Origin: Armatimonadota bacterium
GTDB lineage: Bacteria; Armatimonadota; UBA5829; JAUSEB01
Assembly: GCA_030649165.1 (NCBI GenBank)
Contig: JAUSGG010000101.1
Coordinates: 1 to 49,328 of the forward strand
DNA: 49,328 nt
Reading direction: 5' to 3'
A model generated the notes under the pieces. It had not been told where the DNA came from. It made no database searches and saw nothing but the letters and a program-made list of their open reading frames with translations. The position numbers and the translations under genes were made by a program. Positions 7,230 to 16,465 of the stretch are shown piece by piece; the first letter of the stretch is position 1, and each line of letters starts with the position of its first letter.

Positions 7230-9713
7230 TCACCGTCCTCCTTTGAACTCGACGCGGCTCAGGTTCCGCAATTGCATCATTGTGAAGCCGATGAGCATAA
7301 AGCCAAGGACCCACGCCATGGCGTTTGCTGTGCCGAACTTGAGATACATGAACGCTGTGTAGAAGAGTTGCAGGCCGACGACTTCGGTTGATCCGTACGG
7401 TGTATAGGGGCCGCCCCCCGTCATGACGAAGATCGTTTCGCTCGACATGAAGGCGCCGACGAACGCGCCGACGACGTTGATGAGAATCAGCATCCTGATC
7501 GAGGGCAGAGTTATGCAGAACACCTTCCGGCGGATACCCGCGCCGTCCACCTCGGCGGCTTCATAAAGCTCGTCTGGAATGGTCTTGAAGGCGGCCAGAT
7601 AGATGAGACAGCCGGGCCCCATTCCGGCCCAAATCACGGGCAGCAGGACCGCGGCCATCGCAAGGGCAGGGGAGTCCAGCCAACTCTGAGTAATGCTCAC
7701 CGGGGCGAAATGCAGATGAACAAGCCCCATGATGAAGGTCAGCGCGGGGTTCAGGACGTGTTCGAAGGCCCCATTGATGATCACGTTCAGGAATCCGGCC
7801 TCCTTGTAGAAGCTTTTCCAGAGGAAGACAACTACGAGCCCCGAGAGGACCGCCGGCACATAGAAGATGGTCCGGAAGAGCATCTTGCCGCGCGGCACCT
7901 CGGAGAGCAGCAGGGCGAGCACGATGGGGGAGACAAAGGCGAAGGCCATGTAGAAGGCCGTATAGATCAAGGTAACGAACACGGAGTGCCAGAAGGCCGG
8001 ATCGAACAGGACGTAGGAGAAATTGTCGACGCCCGTGAACGGCGAGTCGCCCATGACGTTGTAGTCCTGGAACGCCATTATCGTGCCGCGCAGTAGCGGA
8101 TAGTACTGCCAAAGGACGACGGTGGCAACCCCCGGAATAAGCAGCAGATAGGCCCAGAAGAGTTTCTTCTGGCCTGGGGTCTGCGCCGGAGCGTCGCGCC
8201 TGAAGGTCTTGAACAGATAAACTCCCGCCATAGCGAACGCGAGTGCGGTAAGAGTCAGGAAGACAAACGTGAGCATCGTCCGCGTTCTCACGACGTTCGC
8301 CGGGAGTTGGCCGAACATTCTTTTCGCCGTTTCCGCCTGCGCCCTGTGGAGTATCTGCCTCAGTCTGACCTTGGCCGCCTTCTCGTCATGGCGGTCCAGC
8401 GCCGCGAGAACCACTTTATCATTAATGGCCTCTTCGATAGGTCGGGAAAGCTCGTGGTAGACGACGGCGCAGTTCTTGCCGTAAGGCTCGGGCTTTCCGG
8501 TCTTCATTGCTTCCTTGTAGATTTTAACCCAGCGCTTATCGACCTGTTTCAGGTAGTCCTTGTAGCCGTAACGTTCGAGCGATTCGGGGTTTACAAACTT
8601 TCCGTACCCTCGCTGGATATACATTTTGACGCGAATCTTGTTGGCTTCGTCGCTATCGAGGAAGGACAGGTAATCGAAAGCCGCCTTCTCGACTTCGGGG
8701 TCCTTGACTCCGGCGAAGATGCCTTCCATCGCGGAGTTGACCTCGGTAGCGCTGTGTCCGTGGCCTTCCGGATATGGGAACGGCGCAAAACCGATCAGTT
8801 CCGGTTGGTGGATTTGGACCCGATCGTCAAGATACTGGAAATACATGGCGAAGGGGTTATCCGGCGCGTAGATACTTGGCGATGTGTCGCGATAGGAGTA
8901 TCCGCGGTGGGTCTTGCCCTTGGAGTCCGTCCACTTTTGGCAATTCATCAGGCAGTAGAAGTAAAGCGCGTCCGTCATTTCGTCCGTATTGAACGCCGGC
9001 TCCCAGTCGCCCTTCTTGTTCTTCTTAACAATGTCTCCGCCTCTGGACCACACCAGGTTGATGAAGTTCCAGCCGGCGCCGTCGCCTTTGCCGAAGCCCA
9101 TCCCGAAATTGCCTTTGTCGGGGAAAGTGAGCTTCTTGGAGTACTCCATCAGCTCTTCCCAGGTGCGCGGCGGCTTGTCGGGATCGAGTCCGGCCCTGGC
9201 GAACAGGTCGCGCCTGTAAATAAGGGCTATGACGAGCCTGCTGGTGGGAAGGGCATACCAATGCATTTTGCCGTCAGGTCCCAAGCGATAGGCGACCTGC
9301 TTGACGGCGGGTGGAACTCGTCTGGCGAGGTCCTTGGGGTCCATCTTAGCGATGTATTTGTCGAGCGGCTTCAGAAAGCCTTTCTGAATGTAGGTGTCGG
9401 AAAAGCGGAAATTGACATATATGACATCCGGAGAGATGTCGCCGGCGATCTGCATCAGCGGGACCATGTCCATAGTCTGGACCCCGGGAAGCCTGAGTCC
9501 CGCGCCCGCTCTGAGACGAACGTTGGGATGGAGTTTGAGGAAACGGTTCATAACAGCGCGATCCGACGCGGTTTCAATGCCTGTAAAGGTGGGGTCCGGA
9601 AGGTTGTGGACCGTCAAGGTAATCACGCGCCCATGAACCGCGCTCGGCGGCAGGAGGAAGACAAGAGATAACAGTAACCCGGTAAACAGAGCTTTGGCAG
9701 GTCGATGGACCAC
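7230..9713 (-). CDS. fusion of carbohydrate solute-binding protein and MalF-type ABC permease
   Basis: 827 residues with two normally separate parts of an ABC importer. Residues 1-30 are a signal sequence. Residues about 31-440 are a family-1 solute-binding protein (PDVIYVNFRFSD, PRTWEELMEYSKKLT, GMGFGKGDGAGWNF, NPFAMYFQYL). A TM helix near 480-500 leads to a MalF-like six-TM permease (about 515-827) with the EAA loop ELYEAAEVDGAGIRRKVF. The start is a GTG eight bases after AGGAG. The binding domain is thus tethered to its own channel, so capture and transport partners are fixed one to one. It is followed directly by the MalG-type permease. A small ORF, a promoter-like motif and a REP element lie upstream. 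Both halves look intact. Confidence 0.88.
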   Translation of the reverse strand: MVHRPAKALFTGLLLSLVFLLPPSAVHGRVITLTVHNLPDPTFTGIETASDRAVMNRFLKLHPNVRLRAGAGLRLPGVQTMDMVPLMQIAGDISPDVIYVNFRFSDTYIQKGFLKPLDKYIAKMDPKDLARRVPPAVKQVAYRLGPDGKMHWYALPTSRLVIALIYRRDLFARAGLDPDKPPRTWEELMEYSKKLTFPDKGNFGMGFGKGDGAGWNFINLVWSRGGDIVKKNKKGDWEPAFNTDEMTDALYFYCLMNCQKWTDSKGKTHRGYSYRDTSPSIYAPDNPFAMYFQYLDDRVQIHQPELIGFAPFPYPEGHGHSATEVNSAMEGIFAGVKDPEVEKAAFDYLSFLDSDEANKIRVKMYIQRGYGKFVNPESLERYGYKDYLKQVDKRWVKIYKEAMKTGKPEPYGKNCAVVYHELSRPIEEAINDKVVLAALDRHDEKAAKVRLRQILHRAQAETAKRMFGQLPANVVRTRTMLTFVFLTLTALAFAMAGVYLFKTFRRDAPAQTPGQKKLFWAYLLLIPGVATVVLWQYYPLLRGTIMAFQDYNVMGDSPFTGVDNFSYVLFDPAFWHSVFVTLIYTAFYMAFAFVSPIVLALLLSEVPRGKMLFRTIFYVPAVLSGLVVVFLWKSFYKEAGFLNVIINGAFEHVLNPALTFIMGLVHLHFAPVSITQSWLDSPALAMAAVLLPVIWAGMGPGCLIYLAAFKTIPDELYEAAEVDGAGIRRKVFCITLPSIRMLILINVVGAFVGAFMSSETIFVMTGGGPYTPYGSTEVVGLQLFYTAFMYLKFGTANAMAWVLGFMLIGFTMMQLRNLSRVEFKGGR

Positions 9714-9856
9714 AGAGACACTCCTAACAGTGAAATCAGATGAGCGGGGTCCGCCCGAGAGAGTCCAGGTTCACGGGAATAGCCGGTTAGTTAGCATGCT
9801 TGTGCGCGCAGAACTGAACTCTTTCGTCCGCCCCCGCGGTTATTGCAAGAGGGCTG

Positions 9857-9884
9857 GCTCTAGTATATCATATCCTGCGCAGGG
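9857..9884 (-). promoter_or_regulatory. promoter-like motif upstream of the ABC importer
   Basis: Read on the minus strand: CCCTGCGCAGG, then ATATGATATACTAGAGC. TATACT is a good -10 hexamer, but no convincing -35 is seen. The same core with two changes lies at 12186-12218 before the secreted GH-like gene, and the 12-mer ATACTAGAGCCA recurs at 38308-38319. It would give a leader of roughly 140 bases to the importer operon. Confidence 0.4.
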
Positions 9885-9925
9885 GACTCTAGCTGTTCGG
9901 AAAGACGTAACAGTTCAGGGTCCAT
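9860..9925 (-). CDS. possible 21-residue small ORF with a strong Shine-Dalgarno
   Basis: ATG at 9925 follows a full AAGGAGGT with an 8-base spacer. The peptide begins MDPELLRLSEQLE, ends QDMIY, and is followed by TAG. It lies about 150 bases upstream of the importer gene on the same strand. The strong ribosome site is the only evidence. Its 3' end overlaps the promoter-like motif, so it could not be a leader peptide on a transcript from that promoter. It may be a gene remnant. Confidence 0.3.
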   Translation of the reverse strand: MDPELLRLSEQLESPAQDMIY

Positions 9926-9975
9926 GATTACGCACCTCCTTACGTCCCAGCCGGCGAGAAAAAGACGATCGTAAT

Positions 9976-10035
9976 CCCCTCTCCCTTGAGGGAGAGGGTT
10001 AGAGCCTGCCCTGAGCGAAGCGAATGGGGTGAGGG
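9976..10035 (+). repeat. REP-like palindrome split by a second short element
   Basis: CCCCTCTCCC-TTGA-GGGAGAGGG followed by a GTTAG...GGTGAGGG tail, the same layout as 23480-23515. Here the tail is interrupted by about 22 bases (10004-10025) containing CCTGCCCTGAGCGAAGCGAA. The rest of the 9714-10108 spacer holds the small ORF and promoter-like motif described separately; nothing else is recognisable in it. Confidence 0.75.
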
Positions 10036-10108
10036 TGAAAGCTCTCTGCATTCGTGAACTCTTGCGGTAGGACGGGGTCGAGACTTGCCCCAACGACTTC
10101 GTCGCTTC

Positions 10109-12112
10109 TCATAGTCTCTTCGATGTCTCCAACCACAGCTTCTTAACAGGCGGGGTCGGCGCCGGGCCGTCGCACACGATACGGAAAACGAATCTGCGTT
10201 CCGACAGCGGGTCCAACCGAGACAGATCGAGGCCCGGCTGCTGTCCCCACTGCAACTTCTCATTCGAATCAGCGGCATGGACGGAAACCGTCAGTTCCGC
10301 GTTTGGCGCCGCTGGTCGCCACTCGAGCTTGCCGCAATTCACGCCTGCGGGCAGTTCCACGGGATCGGTTTCCCAAACGACCGACGCAGCCGGCAGGATC
10401 TCGAGGTCGTCGACCCAAATGGTGGCCGCCGGGCAGGCTGCACGGATCGTCAATGCGCCCCCATTGCAGCCCGTCGGCGCGCTGACGTGTCGAGTAAGGC
10501 GCGTCCATTTGCCCTTCGGGACGTCCTGAAAGAGGAAATAGTGGCCCATCGAGCCACCGGGTACATCGCAGTAGACCGTCATTCCCAACCCCTGGCCTTC
10601 CGCTGGACCCGACACCCGGACCCAAAGTCGCAGCACGTATTCAGCGCTTCCGGTCAACTTCACCTCTTGGGTCACGCTGGAAAGCCCTCTGCCCGGTCCA
10701 TCCAGCGGGTCAAACCTTATAGACCGACGTCCGGAATGGGCAAACCGGCTGTCCGTGACGGGCATCGGGTGGGCGCTGTTCCAGCCTTTGGCGTCCTGCT
10801 CGAAGCCGGCGTTGGCTATACTGACCGCGGAAGCCCGGTTTACGGTCCCCGCCTGTTTCAGGCGGGCAATCAATTCGATCTTGCGCGGAAAGCTTGTCAC
10901 GAGCGAGCGGTCGTCGTCCAGCCGTTCGTTCGCCATCGTCAGCGCTTCGAGGTAATGCTCGGGCGGGGCGGCAAGTGTGTATTCGGTCCCCTTGTCCGGA
11001 GGCGTGAGCTTCTTTGCCGCTTCCGGCATGAAGAACATTGCGGAGTAGTACAGCCAGTAGCCGTCTGCTCGTCGTACCAGTTCTTCAAGCTTGGCAGCGT
11101 AAGCCTCCGGATAGCACGTTCCCTGAAACATTCCGCCCACGTACAGCGCGTCCAACCGGGTCGCCCGCAGATGCTTGATTCTTGGCTCCGACCACGGGCG
11201 ATAGCCGTCCGGAAACTCGGTTTCGCTCATTGCCAGAGCAGGCATTTCGGGGGTTCCCCAGCCGCGGATGATGGCGTCGCAGTACCAGTTGGGAACGTAT
11301 GGGTAGAACCCCAGGACAAAGTCGGATTGAACTGCGCGGCATTCGCGCGCGACCTCACCCATTAGAGCCGTCAGCCGCGAGGACATTAGGCTGCGGTATT
11401 TACGCGCCATACCTCTCTGCCGGACCCATCGTCCGCGGCTGGCCGGCGGCAGGGCGGCGACGCTGTCGTCCCGCGCGGTTTTTTTACAGAAGGCAACCCA
11501 GCACTTGTCGCAATAGCAGATGTCCCACTCCCACGCGAAGATTGCCTCCTGGCCGTAAAACTCCAGGTCTATGACCGCTCCGCCTGGGGCGCCCGCCTGA
11601 TGGAGCGCCTTGGCCTGCGTGAGGAACTGGGGCAGTATGAACCCCAACCAATAACGACGCGACACGGGGCATGGGATCAAGTCAGACTGGTGTCCCTCCG
11701 CATCGACGACAAGCTCGTACCTATGCTGTTTGAGTATGGCGGCCTCGACTTCCGACAGGCCGTAAAACGTCGCAAGAGCCAACTGATTTGTCCGCTTGCA
11801 TCTCTTCGCGTGGCTGTCCAGCGACGCCTTCAGCTTCTGCAGGTCCGATTCCTGGACGATCTCCTCGGAATCCGCCGGAGTCGTTTTCTTCAGGCCGCTT
11901 AAAGACCACGTCTGCAGCATCATTACGTTGCACCCGGCTTTGGCCATCGCCTCGATGGACCCTTCCGCGCCGGCCAAATGCGCCAGTCGGACGCCTTCCT
12001 TTCGCAGTCGCTGAACGAAGGGCGGTTCCCGGCCTTCAGCCGCGAAAGCAAACGAGGCGCACAGCGCTAACAGCAGAGTTGAAGCAAACGCTCTTAGAAC
12101 CGGACGTGTCAC
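10109..12112 (-). CDS. secreted glycoside-hydrolase-like protein with CBM-like C-terminal domain
   Basis: 667 residues. The GTG at 12112 has GGAG seven bases upstream and gives a classic signal peptide (MTRPVLRAFASTLLLALCAS, cleavage near FAFA). A longer frame to 12154 adds a basic extension without a ribosome site. Residues about 30-430 look like a TIM-barrel putative glycosidase: VIDLEFYGQEAIFAWEWD, then a CYCDKCWVAFC cysteine cluster seen in uncharacterised GH-like families. Residues about 445-590 resemble a CBM4/9-type jelly roll (NAGFEQDAKGWN ... IWVDDLEIL), and the last 80 form another beta domain. Substrate is unknown; a secreted polysaccharide-acting role is inferred from fold and neighbours. 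It is divergent from the S9 peptidase gene. Confidence 0.65.
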   Translation of the reverse strand: MTRPVLRAFASTLLLALCASFAFAAEGREPPFVQRLRKEGVRLAHLAGAEGSIEAMAKAGCNVMMLQTWSLSGLKKTTPADSEEIVQESDLQKLKASLDSHAKRCKRTNQLALATFYGLSEVEAAILKQHRYELVVDAEGHQSDLIPCPVSRRYWLGFILPQFLTQAKALHQAGAPGGAVIDLEFYGQEAIFAWEWDICYCDKCWVAFCKKTARDDSVAALPPASRGRWVRQRGMARKYRSLMSSRLTALMGEVARECRAVQSDFVLGFYPYVPNWYCDAIIRGWGTPEMPALAMSETEFPDGYRPWSEPRIKHLRATRLDALYVGGMFQGTCYPEAYAAKLEELVRRADGYWLYYSAMFFMPEAAKKLTPPDKGTEYTLAAPPEHYLEALTMANERLDDDRSLVTSFPRKIELIARLKQAGTVNRASAVSIANAGFEQDAKGWNSAHPMPVTDSRFAHSGRRSIRFDPLDGPGRGLSSVTQEVKLTGSAEYVLRLWVRVSGPAEGQGLGMTVYCDVPGGSMGHYFLFQDVPKGKWTRLTRHVSAPTGCNGGALTIRAACPAATIWVDDLEILPAASVVWETDPVELPAGVNCGKLEWRPAAPNAELTVSVHAADSNEKLQWGQQPGLDLSRLDPLSERRFVFRIVCDGPAPTPPVKKLWLETSKRL

Positions 12113-12185
12113 AGGGAGACTCCTCTTACGCCAGGGTCCGCGGGGGCCGAACAACTGTCCGCCTCCGTGGATTGAGGGAGGGGCA

Positions 12186-12218
12186 GCTCTAGTTTACCAT
12201 ATTGGGCTGCACGCAGGG
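12186..12218 (-). promoter_or_regulatory. promoter-like motif upstream of the secreted GH-like gene
   Basis: Read on the minus strand: CCCTGCGTGCAG, a short gap, then ATATGGTAAACTAGAGC. It shares the core of the motif at 9857-9884 (15 of 17 bases over GCTCTAG-to-CATAT). TAAACT would be the -10. It lies in the 288-bp divergent spacer and would give a leader of about 70 bases to the GTG at 12112. Confidence 0.4.
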
Positions 12219-12400
12219 TAGCGCCTTCTCAGTCGGCGCAGGCCGACTTCGTGCAGTTGTGGCCGCGGTTTCAACCGCCGGGCGTCTCTGTTCGTTACAG
12301 GAATCGCGCGCCGACGCGCCGAACAGTATATAGCGCCGACATCGCCTCTCACGCGAACCGGCGCGCAGCGCCCACAAATCTACTGCTGAGGAGAAGCGTA

Positions 12401-14248
12401 ATGTCTCTGGATAGTGTTCCACTGATCCCGCGGGAGGAGATTTTTGGAAATCCGGAAAAGGCGAATCCGCGGCTGTCTCCGGACGGGACCAGGCTGGCAT
12501 ATTTGGCGCCGGATGAAGGCGTATTGAATATCTGGCTGCGAACGGTCGGAGAGGAGGACGACAGGCCGATCACGCGCGAGCGCGAGCGCGCCATCCACGT
12601 CTTTTCCTGGGCCTATGACGAACGGCATATCCTGTACGTGCAGGACCGCGACGGTGATGAGAACTACCACTTGTATGCTGTTGATCTCGAAACCGATGTC
12701 ATTTGCGACCTCACGCAGTACGAAGACATCCAAGCGCGCATATTAGCGATGGACCACCGCTTCCCGACGGAGATATTCGTCGGCTTGAACAACCGCGACG
12801 TCCGACTCCACGATCTTTATCGACTGAACCTCTCGACCGGGGAGATGGCTCTCGAGATTGAGAACCGAGAGGGTGTGATTGACTGGAGCGTTGATCCGGA
12901 ATTCCAGGTTCGTGGGGCATGCATACAGACTTCGGACGGCGGCATCGAGCTTCGGGTGCGGGATACCACGGAGTCTGAGTGGAGATCGCTTGTGACGTGG
13001 GGGCCGGACGAGCAATACGGCGCCTTCGGCTGGACACAGGACGGACGCGGGATGTACCTGATGGACAGCCGCGGCACAAATACGGCCGAGTTGCGGCTGA
13101 TAGACACGGCTACGGGCGAGCTGAAGACTCTGGCGAGCAACCCGGAGGTCGATCTGGGCGGCGTGTTCATCCGCAAGATAGATCGCCGCGTGCAGGCTGT
13201 AGGCTTTAACAAGCATCGACTGGAGTGGACGTCGCTCGATCCGGACGTCGCTGAGGATTTCGCTTTCCTGGAGCGCGCTCAGGCCGGGCAGTTCACTATC
13301 GCAAGCCGAGACGTGGCCGACCGAATGTGGCTGATACTCTACGATCAGGACGTCCGTCCTCCGGCTTACTATCTCTATGACCGCGAAACAAAGAAGCTCG
13401 ACTATGTGTTCTCGACCAGGCCGCACCTGGAGGAATATGAATTGGCTGAGATGCGGCCCGTGACTATCAGGTCGCGCGATGGGTTGACGCTTTACTGCTA
13501 TCTCACGCTGCCTCCGAACGTGGAGCCAAGAGGCCTGCCGATGGTACTTAACGTTCACGGCGGTCCGTGGTGGCGGGATTCCTGGGGATTCATGCACGAG
13601 CCTCAGTGGCTGGCGAACCGGGGTTACGCCTGCCTTCAGGTGAACTTCCGGGGCTCCACCGGGTTCGGCAAGCACTTTGTAAACGCCTCCAACCGTGAGT
13701 GGGGCGGGCGTATGCACGATGATCTGATGGACGCGGTAGAGTGGGCCATAGCCGAGGGCATTGCCGATCCAAAGCGCGTGGCGATCTACGGCGGCTCTTA
13801 CGGAGGATACGCCGCCCTGGTCGGCGCAGCGTTCACGCCGAAAGTCTTCGCCTGCGCGGTGGACTTGGTGGGAGTCAGCAATCTCAGGACTTTTCTTAGT
13901 TCCATCCCGCCATATTGGGAAGTAATGAGAAAGATGCTCAACGTCAGGGTAGGTGACCTGGAGAAAGACGGCGAATTCCTTGACTCCCGTTCCCCTCTGT
14001 ACAAGGCCGATCAGATCGAGTGCCCGCTGCTTATTGCCCAGGGAGCAAACGATCCTCGCGTCAAACAGGCCGAAAGCGAACAAATAGTTGCAACGCTTCG
14101 GGAGAAAGGCAAGCAGGTCGAGTATTTACTTTTCGAGGATGAGGGACATGGCTTCGTAAAACCGCAGAACAGGTTGAAGTTCTATGCGGCGGCAGAGAAG
14201 TTCCTGGCTGAACACCTGGGCGGGCGGTATCTGCCGCCGCGGGGTTGA
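12401..14248 (+). CDS. S9-family serine peptidase (prolyl oligopeptidase-like)
   Basis: 615 residues without a signal peptide, so probably cytoplasmic. The N-terminal two thirds form a beta-propeller built from WD40-like PD units ([41 protein letters not shown]). The C-terminal alpha/beta-hydrolase domain has the nucleophile in [13 protein letters not shown] (S466), the acid in GANDPRV (D551) and the histidine in EGHGF (H583), so the triad is complete. The family cleaves oligopeptides and acyl-peptides. The ATG at 12401 has GAGGAG seven bases upstream and [18 protein letters not shown] is the typical beginning; the 50 codons upstream in frame are not part of it. Confidence 0.93.
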   Translation: MSLDSVPLIPREEIFGNPEKANPRLSPDGTRLAYLAPDEGVLNIWLRTVGEEDDRPITRERERAIHVFSWAYDERHILYVQDRDGDENYHLYAVDLETDVICDLTQYEDIQARILAMDHRFPTEIFVGLNNRDVRLHDLYRLNLSTGEMALEIENREGVIDWSVDPEFQVRGACIQTSDGGIELRVRDTTESEWRSLVTWGPDEQYGAFGWTQDGRGMYLMDSRGTNTAELRLIDTATGELKTLASNPEVDLGGVFIRKIDRRVQAVGFNKHRLEWTSLDPDVAEDFAFLERAQAGQFTIASRDVADRMWLILYDQDVRPPAYYLYDRETKKLDYVFSTRPHLEEYELAEMRPVTIRSRDGLTLYCYLTLPPNVEPRGLPMVLNVHGGPWWRDSWGFMHEPQWLANRGYACLQVNFRGSTGFGKHFVNASNREWGGRMHDDLMDAVEWAIAEGIADPKRVAIYGGSYGGYAALVGAAFTPKVFACAVDLVGVSNLRTFLSSIPPYWEVMRKMLNVRVGDLEKDGEFLDSRSPLYKADQIECPLLIAQGANDPRVKQAESEQIVATLREKGKQVEYLLFEDEGHGFVKPQNRLKFYAAAEKFLAEHLGGRYLPPRG

Positions 14249-14305
14249 GTCGCATTTCCGCGGGAATCCACTCCCAAAAGAACGAACAAAACGGGCGCGC
14301 CACTG

Positions 14306-14348
14306 CGTTATTCGTGCAGGCATTCCGTATGCCCGGCGGTGAATAACG
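14306..14348. promoter_or_regulatory. nested inverted repeat between the S9 peptidase and ADP-ribosylglycohydrolase genes
   Basis: Perfect 8-bp outer arms CGTTATTC/GAATAACG enclose a 5-bp inner stem GGCAT/ATGCC. It lies 58 bases after the peptidase stop and 51 bases before the next start. It could be a hairpin in the leader, an operator, or a terminator without a T-tract. Confidence 0.35.
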
Positions 14349-14399
14349 ATATAGGTTGCACGACTCCCTCCAATACTTGCCCGAAAACGGAGAGTGACT

Positions 14400-16451
14400 A
14401 TGCGGAAACAAACGTTTGAAGCCAGAGTCCGAGGATGTCTGATCGGAGCCGCCGTCGGGGCCGAGTTGGGTTTTTCCAAAACCGCCAGGCCGGGGAATTT
14501 CGCGGTAGAGCGCCCCTCGGACGTGTTTGGCGTAAAGCTTGAGCCGGCGTTCGACTATGTGGAGGAAAAAGGCAGAGTAGCTGATGCCAACTGCCGGGCA
14601 ATCGTGGATCTGGGGATACGCGCGTATCTTGAGAAACAGGGAAGAGTCACCGCTGAGGATTTCGGCCGCCTGTTGAAGGACGACCCGGGAATTGCCAAGC
14701 CGGCGATCTGCTGGGACGGTATGCACACTGTTCAGGAGCTTCTGAAGGAAGGGATGAACCCCAGAATCAGCGGCCTTGGGAATGCTCCCACCGGATTCAT
14801 GACCCCGGCGATGCTCGGTGTCGGCATATACCATTACGCGGACCCTGAGTACGCGTATCTGGATGGCGTAGAGCTTGCGTCCGTCGCGCAGCCGCGCAAG
14901 GGCGCCGACTGGGCGGCCCTGGCGGCCGGCGCCATTGCGTGCGCGCTTGGTCCTTCGGCGGACGAGGAGAACGTCGTCGAAACCGTCTTGAAACTCGCGC
15001 ACGCCAACAACAAGGAACTCTTCTATACTATGAACAACCGCCGCGGGGAAGCCTCCCGGTTGTCCGGTCAGGAGGAAGCGTTCTTAAACTGGTGGTGTTT
15101 TGTCGGCGGACGGACGGATACGACAAACGAACAGCAGTGGTTTGCGTACAATCCGGTCGGTTACGTGCTGCCTTTGCTGAAAGCCTTTGGCAGCCGCCCT
15201 GAAAAGCTGATGGCGCTCTTGCTCGCCCCGAGCAACTATGCGGCGACGACGGCGCCCATCGTCGCGGGAGCGATTGCCGGCGCGATTCACGGAGCGGACG
15301 TTTTCCCCGAAGAGTGGCTGAAATGGGCTGAACCGATAGCGGAGCCCTGGTTCGGCATTATCGACGTGGTCAACAAACGCCGTCAGAAAGATAGGGAAAT
15401 CGTTGCGGTCATCGATCGATTGCTGAAGAAGCAGGAGAACGGCGATACCCTTCTGTTCGATAAGGTATACGGTTGCATACTCGCCGGAGCCATTGGCAAT
15501 GCGATGGGGTCTCCCGTCGAGAATCGTTTTTATTGGGAGGTAGATGAGAAGTTCCCCGGCGGCATCAAGACCGTGATAAATCCCAAATGCCTTGAGAGCG
15601 AAGACGACAACCAGATGGCCATGCTGTTGGTGGAGACTTACCTTCAGCGCGAAGGCCATCCGGTATCGGCCAGACACTTTGGGCGCACATGGTACGATCG
15701 ACTGAACCGCCAGCATTTTTACGCGCAATGCATGGGGAACGCGTACGATCTGATCCGCAAAGGCTGGGATCCGCGTATCACAGGGCATTGGAGCGTGGTC
15801 ACGGGCTCGACGGTTATGTGCATGGAGCCTGTCGGCATCTACCATCTCGCCGATCCGGAAAACGCTGGCATCGACGCCAAAGCGATCTCGTATATGTATC
15901 AGCGGGGTCTCGACGTGACGGCAGCGGTCATTCTCGCCTCCGCCGTGGCCGAAGCTCTTCGACCGGAAGCAACGGTAGACAGCGTTTGTGAAGCGGCCCT
16001 GAAGGCGGCTCCGAAGGAGAAGATGAACACGTTCGACAAGCGCGAGTTCGATTCGCCGTACGATTACATCGTTCGATGCCTGGAAATCGCGGGCAAGTAC
16101 GACGACGTCTTCGCAGTCAGGAAGGAGCTGTACGACAAGTGCATGCTCTATCACGCGATCGACCCGCTTGAAGTCATCGGATTCTCTCTTGCCATGTTCA
16201 AAGTCGCGGACGGCGACGTGCGTCTTGCGGCCATCGGAGGCACGAACATCGGTCGTGATTCCGATACTATTGCCGGTCGGGCCGCTATGCTCTCGGGCGC
16301 GCTGCGGGGCAGCGGGAACGTGCCGCAAGACTGGATAGATCTCTTCAAACCTTCGGTTCTTGAAGGAATTCGCGGGAATTCGGCGCGACTGGTCGAGCTC
16401 ATCGTCGACAAGAAGATTGCTATGCTGCGGTCTCGCACGGAGATCGCATAG
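14400..16451 (+). CDS. tandem ADP-ribosylglycohydrolase-family protein, N-terminal half degenerate
   Basis: 683 residues made of two ADP-ribosylglycohydrolase (ARH/DraG-like) domains. The second (about 355-660) begins KVYGCILAGAIGNAMGSPVE. It keeps acidic metal-ligand sites, EDDNQM at 401-406 (usual TDDTQM) and RDSDTIAG from 619. The first (about 8-345) has the family beginning RGCLIGAAVGAELGF. At the matching places, however, it has ADANCR (61-66) and NYAATTAPI (from 279), so its ligand aspartates are gone. Active members remove ADP-ribose from proteins or related substrates using two Mg ions; these environmental paralogues are uncharacterised. ATG at 14400 has CGGAGAG about 7 bases upstream, whereas the in-frame GTG at 14394 abuts that site. 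The URO-D-like gene follows closely. Confidence 0.82.
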   Translation: MRKQTFEARVRGCLIGAAVGAELGFSKTARPGNFAVERPSDVFGVKLEPAFDYVEEKGRVADANCRAIVDLGIRAYLEKQGRVTAEDFGRLLKDDPGIAKPAICWDGMHTVQELLKEGMNPRISGLGNAPTGFMTPAMLGVGIYHYADPEYAYLDGVELASVAQPRKGADWAALAAGAIACALGPSADEENVVETVLKLAHANNKELFYTMNNRRGEASRLSGQEEAFLNWWCFVGGRTDTTNEQQWFAYNPVGYVLPLLKAFGSRPEKLMALLLAPSNYAATTAPIVAGAIAGAIHGADVFPEEWLKWAEPIAEPWFGIIDVVNKRRQKDREIVAVIDRLLKKQENGDTLLFDKVYGCILAGAIGNAMGSPVENRFYWEVDEKFPGGIKTVINPKCLESEDDNQMAMLLVETYLQREGHPVSARHFGRTWYDRLNRQHFYAQCMGNAYDLIRKGWDPRITGHWSVVTGSTVMCMEPVGIYHLADPENAGIDAKAISYMYQRGLDVTAAVILASAVAEALRPEATVDSVCEAALKAAPKEKMNTFDKREFDSPYDYIVRCLEIAGKYDDVFAVRKELYDKCMLYHAIDPLEVIGFSLAMFKVADGDVRLAAIGGTNIGRDSDTIAGRAAMLSGALRGSGNVPQDWIDLFKPSVLEGIRGNSARLVELIVDKKIAMLRSRTEIA

Positions 16452-16465
16452 GAATGGAATGCCCC

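Noticed and set aside
12743-14083. 446-codon minus-strand frame opposite the S9 peptidase
   Set aside because: Antisense to a clear peptidase with a full catalytic triad; no domain, no ribosome site.
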